Assembly (NCBI RefSeq): GCF_003014655.1 | Contig: NZ_PYAT01000007.1 | Span: 1 to 64,000, forward strand | DNA from: Planomicrobium soli | GTDB taxonomy: Bacteria > Bacillota > Bacilli > Bacillales_A > Planococcaceae | Reading direction: 5' to 3' | DNA length: 64,000 nt | In this document: in pieces, positions 15,779 to 25,223 of the stretch | Layout: every line of letters starts with the position of its first letter | How positions within the stretch are numbered: position 1 is the first letter of the stretch | Translations under genes and position numbers: made by a program | Notes under the pieces: generated by a model | Told to the model about the DNA's origin: nothing | Seen by the model: only the letters and a program-made list of their open reading frames with translations | Databases searched by the model: none

Positions 15779-17355
15779 TGAAGAAGCTGAAATTAAGAAC
15801 GGTTTCATTGCTGATGGTTCTTGTTATGTTTCTGGCAGCGTGCTCAGGCGGCGGGAGTGAGCAAGGGCAAGGGAATACGAAGAAAAACGAAAGCAATCCG
15901 GTGACCGACCGCGGAAATGAAATTGTCATCGGCGTAACTGCCGAACCGCAAAACTGGGATCCGATCGATACGTTCCTGCTGGACTGGAGCACCGTAGCGA
16001 ACTCCGTTTTCGAGGGATTGATGGAACGGACACTCGACCTGGAGCTGAAACCGGGTCTTGCTGAGAGTTATGAGTATCTGGATGACACGACGCTGGAATT
16101 CAAGCTTCGCGAAGGAATCGAATTCCACAACGGTGAGCCGTTCAACGCGGAAGCCGTGAAGTTCTCGTTTGACCGCCTATTGGGCGAGGAAGGCCAGAAA
16201 GGCCCGCAATATTCCAACTACACATCGATCGATTCGGTTGAAGTGATTGACGACTTTACTGTCCAATTCAAATTGAATACGCCGGATCCGGTTTTATTGA
16301 CGAAGCTTGCCGGATACGGCGCAGTGATTGTTCCTCCGAAGTATGTTCAAGAAGAAGGGGACGAGAATTTCAACAACAACCCTGTCGGAACAGGACCGTT
16401 CAAAATGACGGAATACAAGCGCGATCAGACGATTGTTCTGGAGAAAAACGAAAACTACTGGCAGGAAGGGCTGCCGAAACTAGACAAGGTGACATTTAAA
16501 GTCGTCCCTGAAGCTTCTACGCGTCTGGCGGAGCTTCAGACAGGCAAAATCGACATTATGAAACGCGTTGAAGTGGCACAGGCGGATTCCGTGAAAGACA
16601 GCGGCTTTTTGGAGTTGAAGGAAGTAGGTACGCCGACGGTTTATGCACTGCGTTTTGATACCGCTAAAGCACCGGTGGACGATGTCCGTGTCCGCCAGGC
16701 AATCAATTATGCCATCGATAAAACTGCCATCCTAGAGGAAATTATGGGCGGCTACGGCATGCCGATCAGCACATTCCAAAGCGAGCTGTCATTCGGAAAC
16801 AACCCGGATTTAGAGCCATATCCGTATGATCCGGAAAAAGCAAAACAACTATTGAAAGAAGCGGGAGTTGCTGAAGGCACGGCGCTTGATGTCTACATCC
16901 CGGGTGACGACGGCAACTTCAAGGAAATCGCCCAGGCGGTCGCCTTCTATTTGGAGGAAGCCGGTCTGAAGATGAACATCAACAGCGTGGACCAAACTAC
17001 GTTGATTTCGGACTTGATCCCGAACGCAGAAGCCGGCCATATGTACCGCATGGGCTGGGGCGGATGGACGCTCGATTTCGATAATACGGCGTACTTGATG
17101 TACCACGAAGGCGAACAGTGGAACCCGTCATTCAAAGACGAAAAAGTGGAAGAACTGCTGGCTGCCCAGCGAAATACAGTGGACCAGGACGAGCGCGAAG
17201 CCATATTCAAGGAATTGACTGAGGTATTGTATGAGCTTGCTCCGGAAGTCAACCTGTATCAAGCCGTTGACTTGTACGCGGTCAATAACCGCGTAAAGAA
17301 CTTCCAGCCGCCTCATGAAGACCGGTTGCGCCTGGAAGAAGTCACTGTCGAATAA
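15778..17355 (+). CDS. Peptide ABC transporter substrate-binding lipoprotein (SBP family 5, 525 aa)
   Basis: The signal peptide ends in the lipobox LAAC (Cys21), so the protein is membrane-anchored outside the cell. The SBP-5 pattern follows: EPQNWDPIDTF, LKPGLAESYEYLDDTTLEFK, IEFHNGEPFNAEAVKFSFDR and NNPVGTGPFKMTEYKRDQ. It delivers peptides or related ligands to the permeases coded next. The start overlaps the IclR stop. A hairpin after the stop may let this gene be expressed more than the permeases, a common feature of such operons. Confidence 0.93.
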   Translation: MKKLKLRTVSLLMVLVMFLAACSGGGSEQGQGNTKKNESNPVTDRGNEIVIGVTAEPQNWDPIDTFLLDWSTVANSVFEGLMERTLDLELKPGLAESYEYLDDTTLEFKLREGIEFHNGEPFNAEAVKFSFDRLLGEEGQKGPQYSNYTSIDSVEVIDDFTVQFKLNTPDPVLLTKLAGYGAVIVPPKYVQEEGDENFNNNPVGTGPFKMTEYKRDQTIVLEKNENYWQEGLPKLDKVTFKVVPEASTRLAELQTGKIDIMKRVEVAQADSVKDSGFLELKEVGTPTVYALRFDTAKAPVDDVRVRQAINYAIDKTAILEEIMGGYGMPISTFQSELSFGNNPDLEPYPYDPEKAKQLLKEAGVAEGTALDVYIPGDDGNFKEIAQAVAFYLEEAGLKMNINSVDQTTLISDLIPNAEAGHMYRMGWGGWTLDFDNTAYLMYHEGEQWNPSFKDEKVEELLAAQRNTVDQDEREAIFKELTEVLYELAPEVNLYQAVDLYAVNNRVKNFQPPHEDRLRLEEVTVE

Positions 17356-17366
17356 GTTAGCAAATC

Positions 17367-17400
17367 GAGATAGTATGGTCTTCATACTATCTCTTTCTTT
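17367..17400 (+). terminator. Intra-operon hairpin (leaky terminator or mRNA stabiliser)
   Basis: GAGATAGTATG (17367-17377), loop GTCTT, CATACTATCTC (17383-17393), then TTTCTTT. It sits between the binding-protein gene and the first permease gene. That is the place where partial termination raises binding-protein levels over permease. Confidence 0.7.
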
Positions 17401-17425
17401 ATAAATGGGGACGGAGGGACAGTTT

Positions 17426-18355
17426 ATGTTCGCTTATATAGTCAGAAGAATGTTGCATATGCTGCTCGTTGTTTTTGTTATTTCGTTGATCATCTTCTTC
17501 TCGATCCGCCTGACGGGTGATCCGGTGTCAGTTATGTTTTCCACTGGGGAAGCATCGAAAGAAGCGATTGAAGCAGTACGCGCCAATTTAGGCTTGGATA
17601 AGCCTTTGCCGGTCCAGTACGCGATTTTCATAAAAGGCTTGCTGACATTTGATTTTGGGGAGTCATTCCGCAGCGGAATGCCGGTGACCACATTGATCAT
17701 GGAGCGGGCATGGGCGACGCTTTCCCTGGCGCTCGGGGGCATAGTAGTCGCCATTTTGATCGCTTTTCCTGTCGGAATCCTGTCCGCGGTCAAACGCGGC
17801 TCGGGAGTGGACTTTTTCGGGCGGATTTTTTCATTGGTCGGCATCTCATTTCCGAACTTCTGGCTTGGCATCATGCTGATCTTGGTATTTGCCGTCTATT
17901 TGCAATGGCTGCCAGCTTCAGGATTCGACAGTTTTCAGCACCTGATCTTGCCGTCCATCACACTTGGAATGATTTTGTCCGGAATTCTCGCTCGGCTTGT
18001 CCGTTCGTCGATGCTCGAGGTGCTGAACCAGCAATACATTTCGACGGCCAAATCAAAAGGCATCAGCGAATGGTCGGTCATCATGAAGCACGGCTTCAGA
18101 AATGCCTTGCTGCCGACAGTCACTTTCTTGGGGCTGCAGTTCGGTTCACTGCTCGGCGGAACGGTCATCGTGGAACAGGTCTTTTCATGGCCCGGAATCG
18201 GGACGCTGATCATCGATGCCATTAACCAGCGTGATTACCCGGTGATCCAAGGCGGCGTGATATTCCTGGCGATCATCATGGTGGTCGTCAACTTGCTGGT
18301 TGATTTGAGTTACACATTGATCGATCCACGCATAAAAACAGGGAAGGAGGCGTAA
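17426..18355 (+). CDS. Peptide ABC transporter permease, DppB/OppB type (309 aa)
   Basis: Six membrane segments with the N-terminal MFAYIVRRMLHMLLVVFVIS signature and RLTGDPV. The permease EAA-like loop is seen near ISTAKSKGISEWSVIMKHGF. The C-terminal segment GGTVIVEQVFSWPGIGTLII is diagnostic of this family. Start ATG 17426 follows GGAGGGA; the upstream in-frame ATG (17405) has no site. The next permease gene begins three bases after the stop. Confidence 0.93.
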   Translation: MFAYIVRRMLHMLLVVFVISLIIFFSIRLTGDPVSVMFSTGEASKEAIEAVRANLGLDKPLPVQYAIFIKGLLTFDFGESFRSGMPVTTLIMERAWATLSLALGGIVVAILIAFPVGILSAVKRGSGVDFFGRIFSLVGISFPNFWLGIMLILVFAVYLQWLPASGFDSFQHLILPSITLGMILSGILARLVRSSMLEVLNQQYISTAKSKGISEWSVIMKHGFRNALLPTVTFLGLQFGSLLGGTVIVEQVFSWPGIGTLIIDAINQRDYPVIQGGVIFLAIIMVVVNLLVDLSYTLIDPRIKTGKEA

Positions 18356-18357
18356 CA

Positions 18358-19263
18358 ATGGCTAACGTGCAATCGACGCCGGTAGTTGAAAAGCAGAAAA
18401 AAAAGTCGGGAGCTGTGAAGTTTTTTGCGTTCATCCGCAATAACCCCATCGGTGTTCTCGGCCTGCTTCTTGTAGCACTCAGTGTTGGCAGTGCCTTATT
18501 GGCTCCTTGGATCGTGCCTTTTGGGCCGACCGATGCCAGCTTGACCGCCCGCTTGGATGCCCCGACCTGGCAAGACACTACGGGAGAGTCACAATACTTT
18601 CTTGGAGGTGACCAGCTGGGGCGCGACCTGCTGAGCCGTATTATTTACGGTGCCCGCATTTCCTTGATGGTCGGCCTTTTCGGGGTTTTGATTTCATTGG
18701 TCCTCGGAACGATTCTTGGGCTAATTTCAGGATATTTCGGCAAGTGGATGGACGATTTCATCATGCGGGCGGCCGATGTCCAATTGGCATTCCCGTTCAT
18801 CCTTTTCGCAATTGTGGTTATGAGCGTACTCGGGACAGGGGTCTGGAAAATCATCATCATTCTTGGAATCACCTATTGGGTCGGATTTGCCCGCTTGATC
18901 AGGGGCCAGGTCATTTCCTTGAAAGAACAGGAGTTTATCCATGCGGCGAAAGCAATCGGCGGAACCAATTTCACAATTATCCGCAAGCATATTCTGCCAA
19001 ATGTCCTGTCATCTATCTTTGTTCTTGGAACGATGTACATTGCGGAATTTATCCTGCTGGAAGCATCGCTGACATTCCTTGGGCTCGGGGTTGATCCGAC
19101 CATTCCATCATGGGGCGGCATGCTGGCCGACAGCCGGAACTACATCACTTCTGCCTGGTGGACTGCGGTATTTCCGGGAGTCGCCATCATGCTGACTGTG
19201 TTGGGCTTCAATTTGCTGGGTGACTGGCTGCGTGACCGTTACGATCCAAATCTAAAAGTGTAG
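18358..19263 (+). CDS. Peptide ABC transporter permease, DppC/OppC type (301 aa)
   Basis: The second channel subunit. The N-terminal membrane anchor (RNNPIGVLGLLLVALSVGSA) and the OppC motif GGDQLGRDLLSRIIYGARIS are present, and the EAA loop reads FIHAAKAIGGTNFTIIRKHI. The end LLGDWLRDRYDPNLK is typical. Preceded by AAGGAGG in the end of the first permease gene. Followed by the M14 peptidase gene after only eleven bases. Confidence 0.93.
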   Translation: MANVQSTPVVEKQKKKSGAVKFFAFIRNNPIGVLGLLLVALSVGSALLAPWIVPFGPTDASLTARLDAPTWQDTTGESQYFLGGDQLGRDLLSRIIYGARISLMVGLFGVLISLVLGTILGLISGYFGKWMDDFIMRAADVQLAFPFILFAIVVMSVLGTGVWKIIIILGITYWVGFARLIRGQVISLKEQEFIHAAKAIGGTNFTIIRKHILPNVLSSIFVLGTMYIAEFILLEASLTFLGLGVDPTIPSWGGMLADSRNYITSAWWTAVFPGVAIMLTVLGFNLLGDWLRDRYDPNLKV

Positions 19264-19274
19264 GTGATAAAGGG

Positions 19275-22100
19275 ATGACATTGGAAAAAATTCTTTGGTC
19301 AACAGAAGGATTACTGAGGGACAAAAATGGCGATGGCGTGATCGACGGCGTCTCCATTTTTGTTGATTTGCCGGAAACATTGATGCCGCTTGGATTATTG
19401 GACTTTTTTGCGCGGATGGGGCTGGAAACAACCGCCTTGTCCTATGATTTTTTTGAAAACAGCGGCCAGCAGGCAGTAATGAAATTTGAACCATCAGATG
19501 CCACGGAGGCCCGCTTCGAAGACGGGCGCTTGACCTGCTTTTACGAAAGCGAAGAGGAACTGTCACAACTGCTTGCCCAGCTTGCAGCAGGCGGACAGGA
19601 AGAGCGGGAAATCGCGGATGAACCAAAAAACTCTATTCGGAGCTTGTCCGATATCTGGAGCTTTTCAGGTTTCGGTTCCTTTGATGAGGCAACGCCACAC
19701 CATGAACTGAGCCTGAACATTGAGGTGGAAAGCGCTTTGCAGACGCAGGGACTGTTCAAGGAGCTGTGCCATTTTGCGGCCCGGTGCGCGTTGTATAGCA
19801 CTTCATTGAATCTGCCGGTTACAAAAAACGAAGAAGCGCGCATCTCTTTCTGCATTACGCAAGGAGAAGAAACGGAACTCCAGTTGGTTGAGGAAAACCG
19901 CTTTGAATTGACGGGATCAGTCGACAGCTGCCCATGGGCGCTTCAGACGCTGAACAACTCCAAACACTGGAGCCAGCAAGGGGAATTCGGCTACTGGGAA
20001 CAAGAGATGATCGTTAATGATAAAACCGAAGCGGAACTTTGGTATGAAGCGGAGTGGGAAGACCGTTCTGAACGGGAGCTGGTCCTTGCAGCGATTGAAG
20101 ATACGGGGCAGCTGCCGGGCAACCGCCTGGAAGTTTTTCTATCCGAGCCGCTGACGGCCCGCAAAAGTTTCGAAAAGGACTTGCTCAGCGAATTTCCCGA
20201 CGTGGAGACGGCGGTCGTCCGTTCGGCATTCAAGGCGGGATTCCACTGGATCCGCGAAGAATTGCTCCCGAATCTCGATCCGGACTGCACTGGACTGCAT
20301 ATTTCGGTCCGTAAGGAAGCAAACAAAGGCGGGCTCGAGCTGCCAATCCGCTGGATACAGGAATTGTACCCGATTGACAGCATCGCGGAAAAAGAAACTC
20401 ACCTAAAGGCGGATGCGGTGACGTTCTCGCTGCACAATGGGCAGGAGTCAACATACAGGGTGGAAGCGCTGTTCGCGGATGGACGGAGAAAAGAAATCGG
20501 CGCCTTGGAAGTGCCGATTGCGAAAATTCCTTACATCACCCGGCACCAATTTGCCTACCCAAGTACCGGTGCGGTCAGGCTTTATCAGGACCAGGAGCTG
20601 GTGCGGGAAATGCCGGTGGCTACGGACCGGGAACGCTTTTACCTCCATTATCTGCAGGAATTTCTGCCAGACCTGCAGAAAAAGCTTGCTGATTTTAATT
20701 CCGGACAAGGTTATGACCGTCCGTTCTTTGACCGCATTGAAATTGAGGTTACAATGAGTGAAGAAGAAGAAAAGCTGTTTGTGGACGAAGAGCGCACGTC
20801 CTCGCTAGAAGCGCTTTACGAAGATCTGTATTTCAATACGCTGGACTTTTTTGCGAACTGGGGTGTGGAGGAAAGCGGAGTGCCGTTCGATGCGCCGGGA
20901 GGCATCCATCCGTTCATGCATATCCATGAAGGTGCCCATCCAGCAGCGGCCATCCGGGTCTATCAGTGGGACGACCGCAAGCCTCTTCAACCGAAAACGG
21001 TCCGCATTCACTTCGGGGAGTCGGGGGAGTTTATATCGGCGACGATTTCAGGAGACGGCAATGAAGCGACGATGCCGGTCCGCAAACAGGAAATCGGGCT
21101 GCCTGGCGAAGGCACAAGCCTCGGACATTCCGTAATAGCCGATCATTCTTACAAAGGTTTGCCGATACCGGTGCTCGAATACTACATAAAGTCCGGTGAA
21201 ACTTTTGATTCTCCGATCAAGCTGACGCTGTTCAAAAAGACAGTCGTCATCGAAACGGGCCACCACGCCAACGAAGTTTCGAGCACACCGGCGATTCTGC
21301 AGCTTCTGGAAAACGCCGATCGGTATACGCAGGATCTGAACATCGTCGTTATTCCGAATTCCAATCCGGACGGTTTCGCGCTGCTCCAAAAGATGACGGA
21401 CGAGCATCCGGAATGGAAGCACCACGCCGCCCGCTACAATGCCGTAGGGTTGGAGTTTGCTCATGTCCGTTACAAGCCGACAATTTTCGGGGAAGCGAAT
21501 GTGCTGCCGCTCGTCATGAAAAAATGGGCACCCGACATTGTCGTGGATGACCATGGCATCCCTGCGCACGAGTGGGTGCAGCCGTTTGCCGGCTACAACA
21601 GCCCGCCACGGTTCCCGGTGTCGTATTTCCTGCCGAGCGCGAAAATCTATGGCATCGGCCAAGTGTCAAGCGGAGCCAACAAGGAGCTCCACCAAAGAAA
21701 CCTTGAGGCGCTGGTGCAGTCAATCAGTTCACAAATAGCGGGTACCCCGATCGCGGAACAAAACGACTACTGGAAACAGCGCTTCACCAAGTACGGCCAC
21801 GAGTGGCTGCCGGACGTGTTTCCAATCGAGGAAGCGCCGCATCTCAATTTCTACCGCCAGCAGACCGTAACGCCGGGATACCCGACCGTCAGCATTCTTC
21901 GCTATCCGGACTGGGTGGCGGCGGACATCATATCTGAAGCGGCCGATGAAGTGGTATACGGCGAAAGCCTGGAAAGCTGCATCGAGGCGCACATCCTGTT
22001 CAATCTGGGAGTGCTGGAGCTGCTGCAGAAACAGCAAACCACGCCTCTTGGTTCAGGCCTAACCAAATACCGTGAGCGCCCGATGCAATTCAAATTTTAG
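19275..22100 (+). CDS. Large M14-family zinc carboxypeptidase-like protein (941 aa)
   Basis: The catalytic part is C-terminal: GHHANE (H664 and E667 as zinc ligands in the HxxE form), then NSNPDG and VDDHG (H760 as third ligand), as in M14 metallopeptidases. The first 630 residues are of unknown type. They start with a calcium-loop-like DKNGDGVID and then contain beta-rich, acidic sequence. There is no signal peptide, so it should work in the cytoplasm on imported peptides. It follows the permease gene directly and precedes pyroglutamyl peptidase. At 941 residues it is far longer than a typical M14 domain of about 300. The ribosome binding site is weak (AGGTG). Substrate unknown. Confidence 0.82.
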   Translation: MTLEKILWSTEGLLRDKNGDGVIDGVSIFVDLPETLMPLGLLDFFARMGLETTALSYDFFENSGQQAVMKFEPSDATEARFEDGRLTCFYESEEELSQLLAQLAAGGQEEREIADEPKNSIRSLSDIWSFSGFGSFDEATPHHELSLNIEVESALQTQGLFKELCHFAARCALYSTSLNLPVTKNEEARISFCITQGEETELQLVEENRFELTGSVDSCPWALQTLNNSKHWSQQGEFGYWEQEMIVNDKTEAELWYEAEWEDRSERELVLAAIEDTGQLPGNRLEVFLSEPLTARKSFEKDLLSEFPDVETAVVRSAFKAGFHWIREELLPNLDPDCTGLHISVRKEANKGGLELPIRWIQELYPIDSIAEKETHLKADAVTFSLHNGQESTYRVEALFADGRRKEIGALEVPIAKIPYITRHQFAYPSTGAVRLYQDQELVREMPVATDRERFYLHYLQEFLPDLQKKLADFNSGQGYDRPFFDRIEIEVTMSEEEEKLFVDEERTSSLEALYEDLYFNTLDFFANWGVEESGVPFDAPGGIHPFMHIHEGAHPAAAIRVYQWDDRKPLQPKTVRIHFGESGEFISATISGDGNEATMPVRKQEIGLPGEGTSLGHSVIADHSYKGLPIPVLEYYIKSGETFDSPIKLTLFKKTVVIETGHHANEVSSTPAILQLLENADRYTQDLNIVVIPNSNPDGFALLQKMTDEHPEWKHHAARYNAVGLEFAHVRYKPTIFGEANVLPLVMKKWAPDIVVDDHGIPAHEWVQPFAGYNSPPRFPVSYFLPSAKIYGIGQVSSGANKELHQRNLEALVQSISSQIAGTPIAEQNDYWKQRFTKYGHEWLPDVFPIEEAPHLNFYRQQTVTPGYPTVSILRYPDWVAADIISEAADEVVYGESLESCIEAHILFNLGVLELLQKQQTTPLGSGLTKYRERPMQFKF

Positions 22101-22112
22101 GAGGAAAACCAA

Positions 22113-22763
22113 ATGCCGAAATTATTATTGACCGGATTTGAACCATTTCTTGATTTTACCGTGAACCCGACGATGAAAATCGTGGAGGAACTGAACGGCC
22201 AGACCATCGGTGACTACGAGATCGTCGGTAAAATTATGACGGTCGACTTTAACTCGTCGGGCCAGCAACTGCTTACGCACATTGAAGAAAACCAGCCGGA
22301 TGCGGTAATTTCGCTTGGGCTGGCAGGGGGAAGATACAAAATTACTCCGGAGCGCATTGCCATCAACTTCAAGGATGGTGTTAAAGACAATAAAGGCAAC
22401 TTGCCGGTGGACGAACCGATCCAGCCGGACGGGGAACCGGGATACTTGTCGACGTTGCCGATCCGCAAGATGGTCGACCGTCTTATTGAAGTGGGCTTGC
22501 CTGCCGAAGTATCGAACACGGCCGGGACGTATTTGTGCAACAATGTCATGTACGAAGGGCTGCATTACGCGAATTCGCATCATCCGTCGATTCCATCGGG
22601 TTTCATCCATATTCCGGCTTCGCACGAGCTGGCGATCCAGCACGGCAACATTCCGAGCTTTTCACATGACGACCTGAAAAAAGGCATCATTACGTGCATC
22701 GAAGTGCTGTCGGAAGAAGTGAAAAACAGCTCATTGGTGCCGGAAGAAGAAGTGAACCGGTAA
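22113..22763 (+). CDS. pcp: Pyroglutamyl-peptidase I (216 aa)
   Basis: A C15-family cysteine peptidase that removes N-terminal pyroglutamate from peptides. The catalytic triad is readable: Glu80 (KITPERIAIN), Cys142 (NTAGTYLCNNVMY) and His166 (GFIHIPAS). The N-terminus LLTGFEPFLDFTVNPT is the family signature, and the length is normal. It has an excellent site (AGGAGG) and lies 12 bases behind the M14 gene. It is the last gene of the transporter operon. The operon would take in and trim blocked peptides. Confidence 0.95.
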   Translation: MPKLLLTGFEPFLDFTVNPTMKIVEELNGQTIGDYEIVGKIMTVDFNSSGQQLLTHIEENQPDAVISLGLAGGRYKITPERIAINFKDGVKDNKGNLPVDEPIQPDGEPGYLSTLPIRKMVDRLIEVGLPAEVSNTAGTYLCNNVMYEGLHYANSHHPSIPSGFIHIPASHELAIQHGNIPSFSHDDLKKGIITCIEVLSEEVKNSSLVPEEEVNR

Positions 22764-22765
22764 GG

Positions 22766-22800
22766 AAAAGAGCCTGTCTCCCATAGAGACGGGCTCTTGT
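22766..22800. terminator. Terminator between convergent pcp and creatininase-family genes
   Basis: AAAGAGCCTGTCTC and GAGACGGGCTCTT form a strong stem around CCATA with T-rich ends on both sides. It serves both strands. Confidence 0.85.
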
Positions 22801-22806
22801 TCTGTC

Positions 22807-23622
22807 CTATAACGGAATGTCGGGCTTGCGCACATTGACTTTGACTTCTTCCTCGCAATAGCGGATCAGTTCCGTTAAGTTTTCCAAGAACGCTTTATGG
22901 TAAGCTTCGCCTGTCACAGCATCCGATGGAGCAGCATCGCCCATCAAGCCAATGCCGTTTGTCGCTTCGCGGTAGCCCGCAACATCGCTTGCGGTAAGCA
23001 CCCGATCGCCTTCAGCGTAAGGATCGTGTTGCAGGAATGGATGCTTATCCGCGATGTTCGTCGCTGTCTTTGCCGGATCGCACAGTTCGGGATACAAGTA
23101 GAACATATGGGACGCTTCGAGTTCTTCGGCATGCCCGATTCCGCCGGGAGCGGATTTCCGCAATCTTTTTCCGGCTTCCGCGTTGAAATAAAAAGCGTCG
23201 ACGATGGCGATAAAGGCGCCTGTCTTGTTTCGGAGCCGGGTCATGGCAATTTTCAGAGGAGGCAAATTGGCTTCCCGGTGTCCGTTTACAATAAGAATTT
23301 TTTCGAAACCGTGGTAAATCAAGCTTTGAAGAGTATCCTCTGCTACAGCCGTCAAAGTTTCCGGACGCAGCGTGATGGTTCCAGGATACGCCATGTGATG
23401 CGGCGCCCACCCAGTCCAGACAGGAGGGGCAACCAGCGTGTTCGTACTTCTTCCAACATCTTCCGCGACTTTTTGCGCCAAGAACGAATCTGTACCGAGC
23501 GGCAAATGGTGCGCATGCTGCTCGACGCTGCCAAACGGCACAAGGATGGTTTTCTTTGTTTTGAGGTATCCTTCGACGTCCTGCCATTTGTTTTCCTGAA
23601 GCCAGACATTTTTCAAGGCCAT
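22807..23622 (-). CDS. Creatininase-family amidohydrolase (271 aa)
   Basis: Binuclear-metal amidohydrolase fold of the creatininase family (also seen in mycofactocin and riboflavin-pathway hydrolases). Ligand motifs: GSVEQHAHHLPLGTD (Glu, His, Asp), then the His of VNGHREAN and the Glu of IGHAEELEASHM. The substrate could be a cyclic amide or blocked amino acid. Its position facing pcp makes a role in using modified amino acids plausible, but this is inference. Start ATG after AAAGGAGAG. Cytoplasmic. Confidence 0.85.
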   Translation of the reverse strand: MALKNVWLQENKWQDVEGYLKTKKTILVPFGSVEQHAHHLPLGTDSFLAQKVAEDVGRSTNTLVAPPVWTGWAPHHMAYPGTITLRPETLTAVAEDTLQSLIYHGFEKILIVNGHREANLPPLKIAMTRLRNKTGAFIAIVDAFYFNAEAGKRLRKSAPGGIGHAEELEASHMFYLYPELCDPAKTATNIADKHPFLQHDPYAEGDRVLTASDVAGYREATNGIGLMGDAAPSDAVTGEAYHKAFLENLTELIRYCEEEVKVNVRKPDIPL

Positions 23623-23839
23623 CTCTCCTTTTAGCTAGAGCATAAATCCATAATAACAGAACATTCCATCTTTTGAAGAGCGATAGAATTTTAATAAAAA
23701 AGAAATTGAATCACACTTCAAGATGGAACAAGCTAAAGCGGAGAGGAATTTATAGTATAATAAACTGGGATATATCGTAGTCATACTTTTCAGTAAAATG
23801 GTTCTATGTTTTAAGCGTACATAGCCGAAGGAGGAACTT

Positions 23840-24904
23840 ATGTTTAAAGAAGAATTTTATCAAAGTCTGAAAGAACTGGCGGCACTTCCCGGAAGCCCGG
23901 GAAGGGAGCATAGCGTCGTCAAACGCATGGTGGAACTGTTAGAGCCTTATGCGGAAGTGGAAGTGGATCACATGGGGAATGTCTACGCGGTTCTGGAAGG
24001 GAATAAACCCGGACCAACCGTCATGGTTTCGAGCCATTCGGATGAAATCGGCTGCATGGTCAGCGCAATTGACGCTGGCGGGTTTCTTCGGATGGAGCGG
24101 ACGGGCGGCATGATGGATGCGCTGCTCGTCGGCCGCAAAGTCAACGTCAACAACCATTTCGGCGTTATCGGCGTGAAAGCGGGCCACCTGCAGACGGCGG
24201 CCGAAAAGACGAAGGTCCTGCCGATCGAGGACATGTACGTTGACGTCGGCGCCGCATCAAAGGAAGAAGTGCTCGAGATGGGCATCAACATCGGCGACTC
24301 GATCACCTATATAAGCGACCTCGACCGCTTCACGAACCAGGACCTGATCTGTGGCAAAGCGATCGACAACCGGAGTTGCTGCGTGCTGTTGGTAGAGCTG
24401 TTCAAGGCGCTGCAAGACAAAAACTTCAGCGGCAAGATTGTCGGTGTGGTAGCCGTACAGGAAGAAGTTGGGCTACGCGGGGCGCAGATCGCCGGCTATA
24501 AGATTGACCCGGACTTTGCCATCGTGCTCGATACGATCGCCTGCGCAGACACGCCGGATGGCAACTATTACCCGATCGCCATCGGAAAAGGGCCGGTGCT
24601 GCCGCTCTTATCTGGAAGCGCGATGGGCAACATCATGTCGCCGCAGATGAAAACTCTCATCACGTCCTATGCTGACAAGCAAGGTATCCCGTATCAGCTG
24701 TCGGTCATGTCGAAAGGGACGACGGACCTTTCTTCGATCCATTTGGTGAAGGAAGGCATTCACGGAGCCGCCATCACGTTCCCGCGCCGCTATTCGCATT
24801 CGCCGGTGGAAATGGCGAACTTAGCTGACTTCGAGGCCGGCTTCAAGCTGCTTGAAGCGATGCTGCGGGACAGCGGGAATTGGGGAGAGATGAAATTCAT
24901 CTAA
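23840..24904 (+). CDS. M42-family metallo-aminopeptidase (354 aa)
   Basis: M42 (deblocking/glutamyl aminopeptidase) proteins form large tetrahedral complexes that trim peptides. Metal and catalytic residues: VSSHSDEIGCMV (His, Asp), GKAIDNRSCC (bridging Asp), VQEEVGLRGAQ (Glu-Glu), the Asp of IVLDTIA, and the final His in RRYSHSPVEMANL. All are intact. Start ATG after GAAGGAGG. Its own promoter is not obvious, although a TATAAT lies at 23756-23761. It completes a set of peptide-degrading enzymes in this stretch. Confidence 0.92.
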   Translation: MFKEEFYQSLKELAALPGSPGREHSVVKRMVELLEPYAEVEVDHMGNVYAVLEGNKPGPTVMVSSHSDEIGCMVSAIDAGGFLRMERTGGMMDALLVGRKVNVNNHFGVIGVKAGHLQTAAEKTKVLPIEDMYVDVGAASKEEVLEMGINIGDSITYISDLDRFTNQDLICGKAIDNRSCCVLLVELFKALQDKNFSGKIVGVVAVQEEVGLRGAQIAGYKIDPDFAIVLDTIACADTPDGNYYPIAIGKGPVLPLLSGSAMGNIMSPQMKTLITSYADKQGIPYQLSVMSKGTTDLSSIHLVKEGIHGAAITFPRRYSHSPVEMANLADFEAGFKLLEAMLRDSGNWGEMKFI

Positions 24905-25145
24905 TAAGGACAGCATCGAAATCGAATGCGATGTCCGTTATATGAACGGAGAAACACAAGACCTTATTGCCCGGGAAATACACTGCCTTGTAAAAGGTAT
25001 CGAAGTTCAGTTTGACGTAACGTGCGACTTTACGTATTTGGCCGATTATCCGCCGCTTTGCAACGATGCCGATGTCACGGCGGAAGTTCTCGTGGCAGCG
25101 AAAGCGGTCGCGTATATGGTATGTGATTACCGTGGGAAAAAATAG
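24905..25145 (+). pseudogene. Remnant of an M20-type amidohydrolase/peptidase
   Basis: An open frame right behind the M42 stop codes IEIECDVRYMNGETQDLIAR, then LVKGIEVQFDVTCDFTYLAD and YPPLCNDADVT. This is the lid-domain pattern of M20D amidohydrolases, in which a D.R.....R..I..I..G......A...F.Y...YPP..ND run is usual. The metal-binding domain is absent and the end (VCDYRGKK) does not resume it. The visible ATG (24942) lies inside the homology with no ribosome binding site. A strong terminator follows. I read it as a leftover of a lost peptidase gene. Confidence 0.6.
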
Positions 25146-25154
25146 CAAGCTAAA

Positions 25155-25184
25155 AGGCAGCCCCCGTTTCAACGGGGGCTGCCT
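25155..25184. terminator. Strong bidirectional terminator
   Basis: AGGCAGCCCCCGTT and AACGGGGGCTGCCT enclose only TC. It lies between the M20 remnant and the convergent 25224-25721 gene. Confidence 0.9.
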
Positions 25185-25223
25185 ATAATTTTTATTGGGA
25201 TAAGGAGGCAGAAGAGAAGTACG

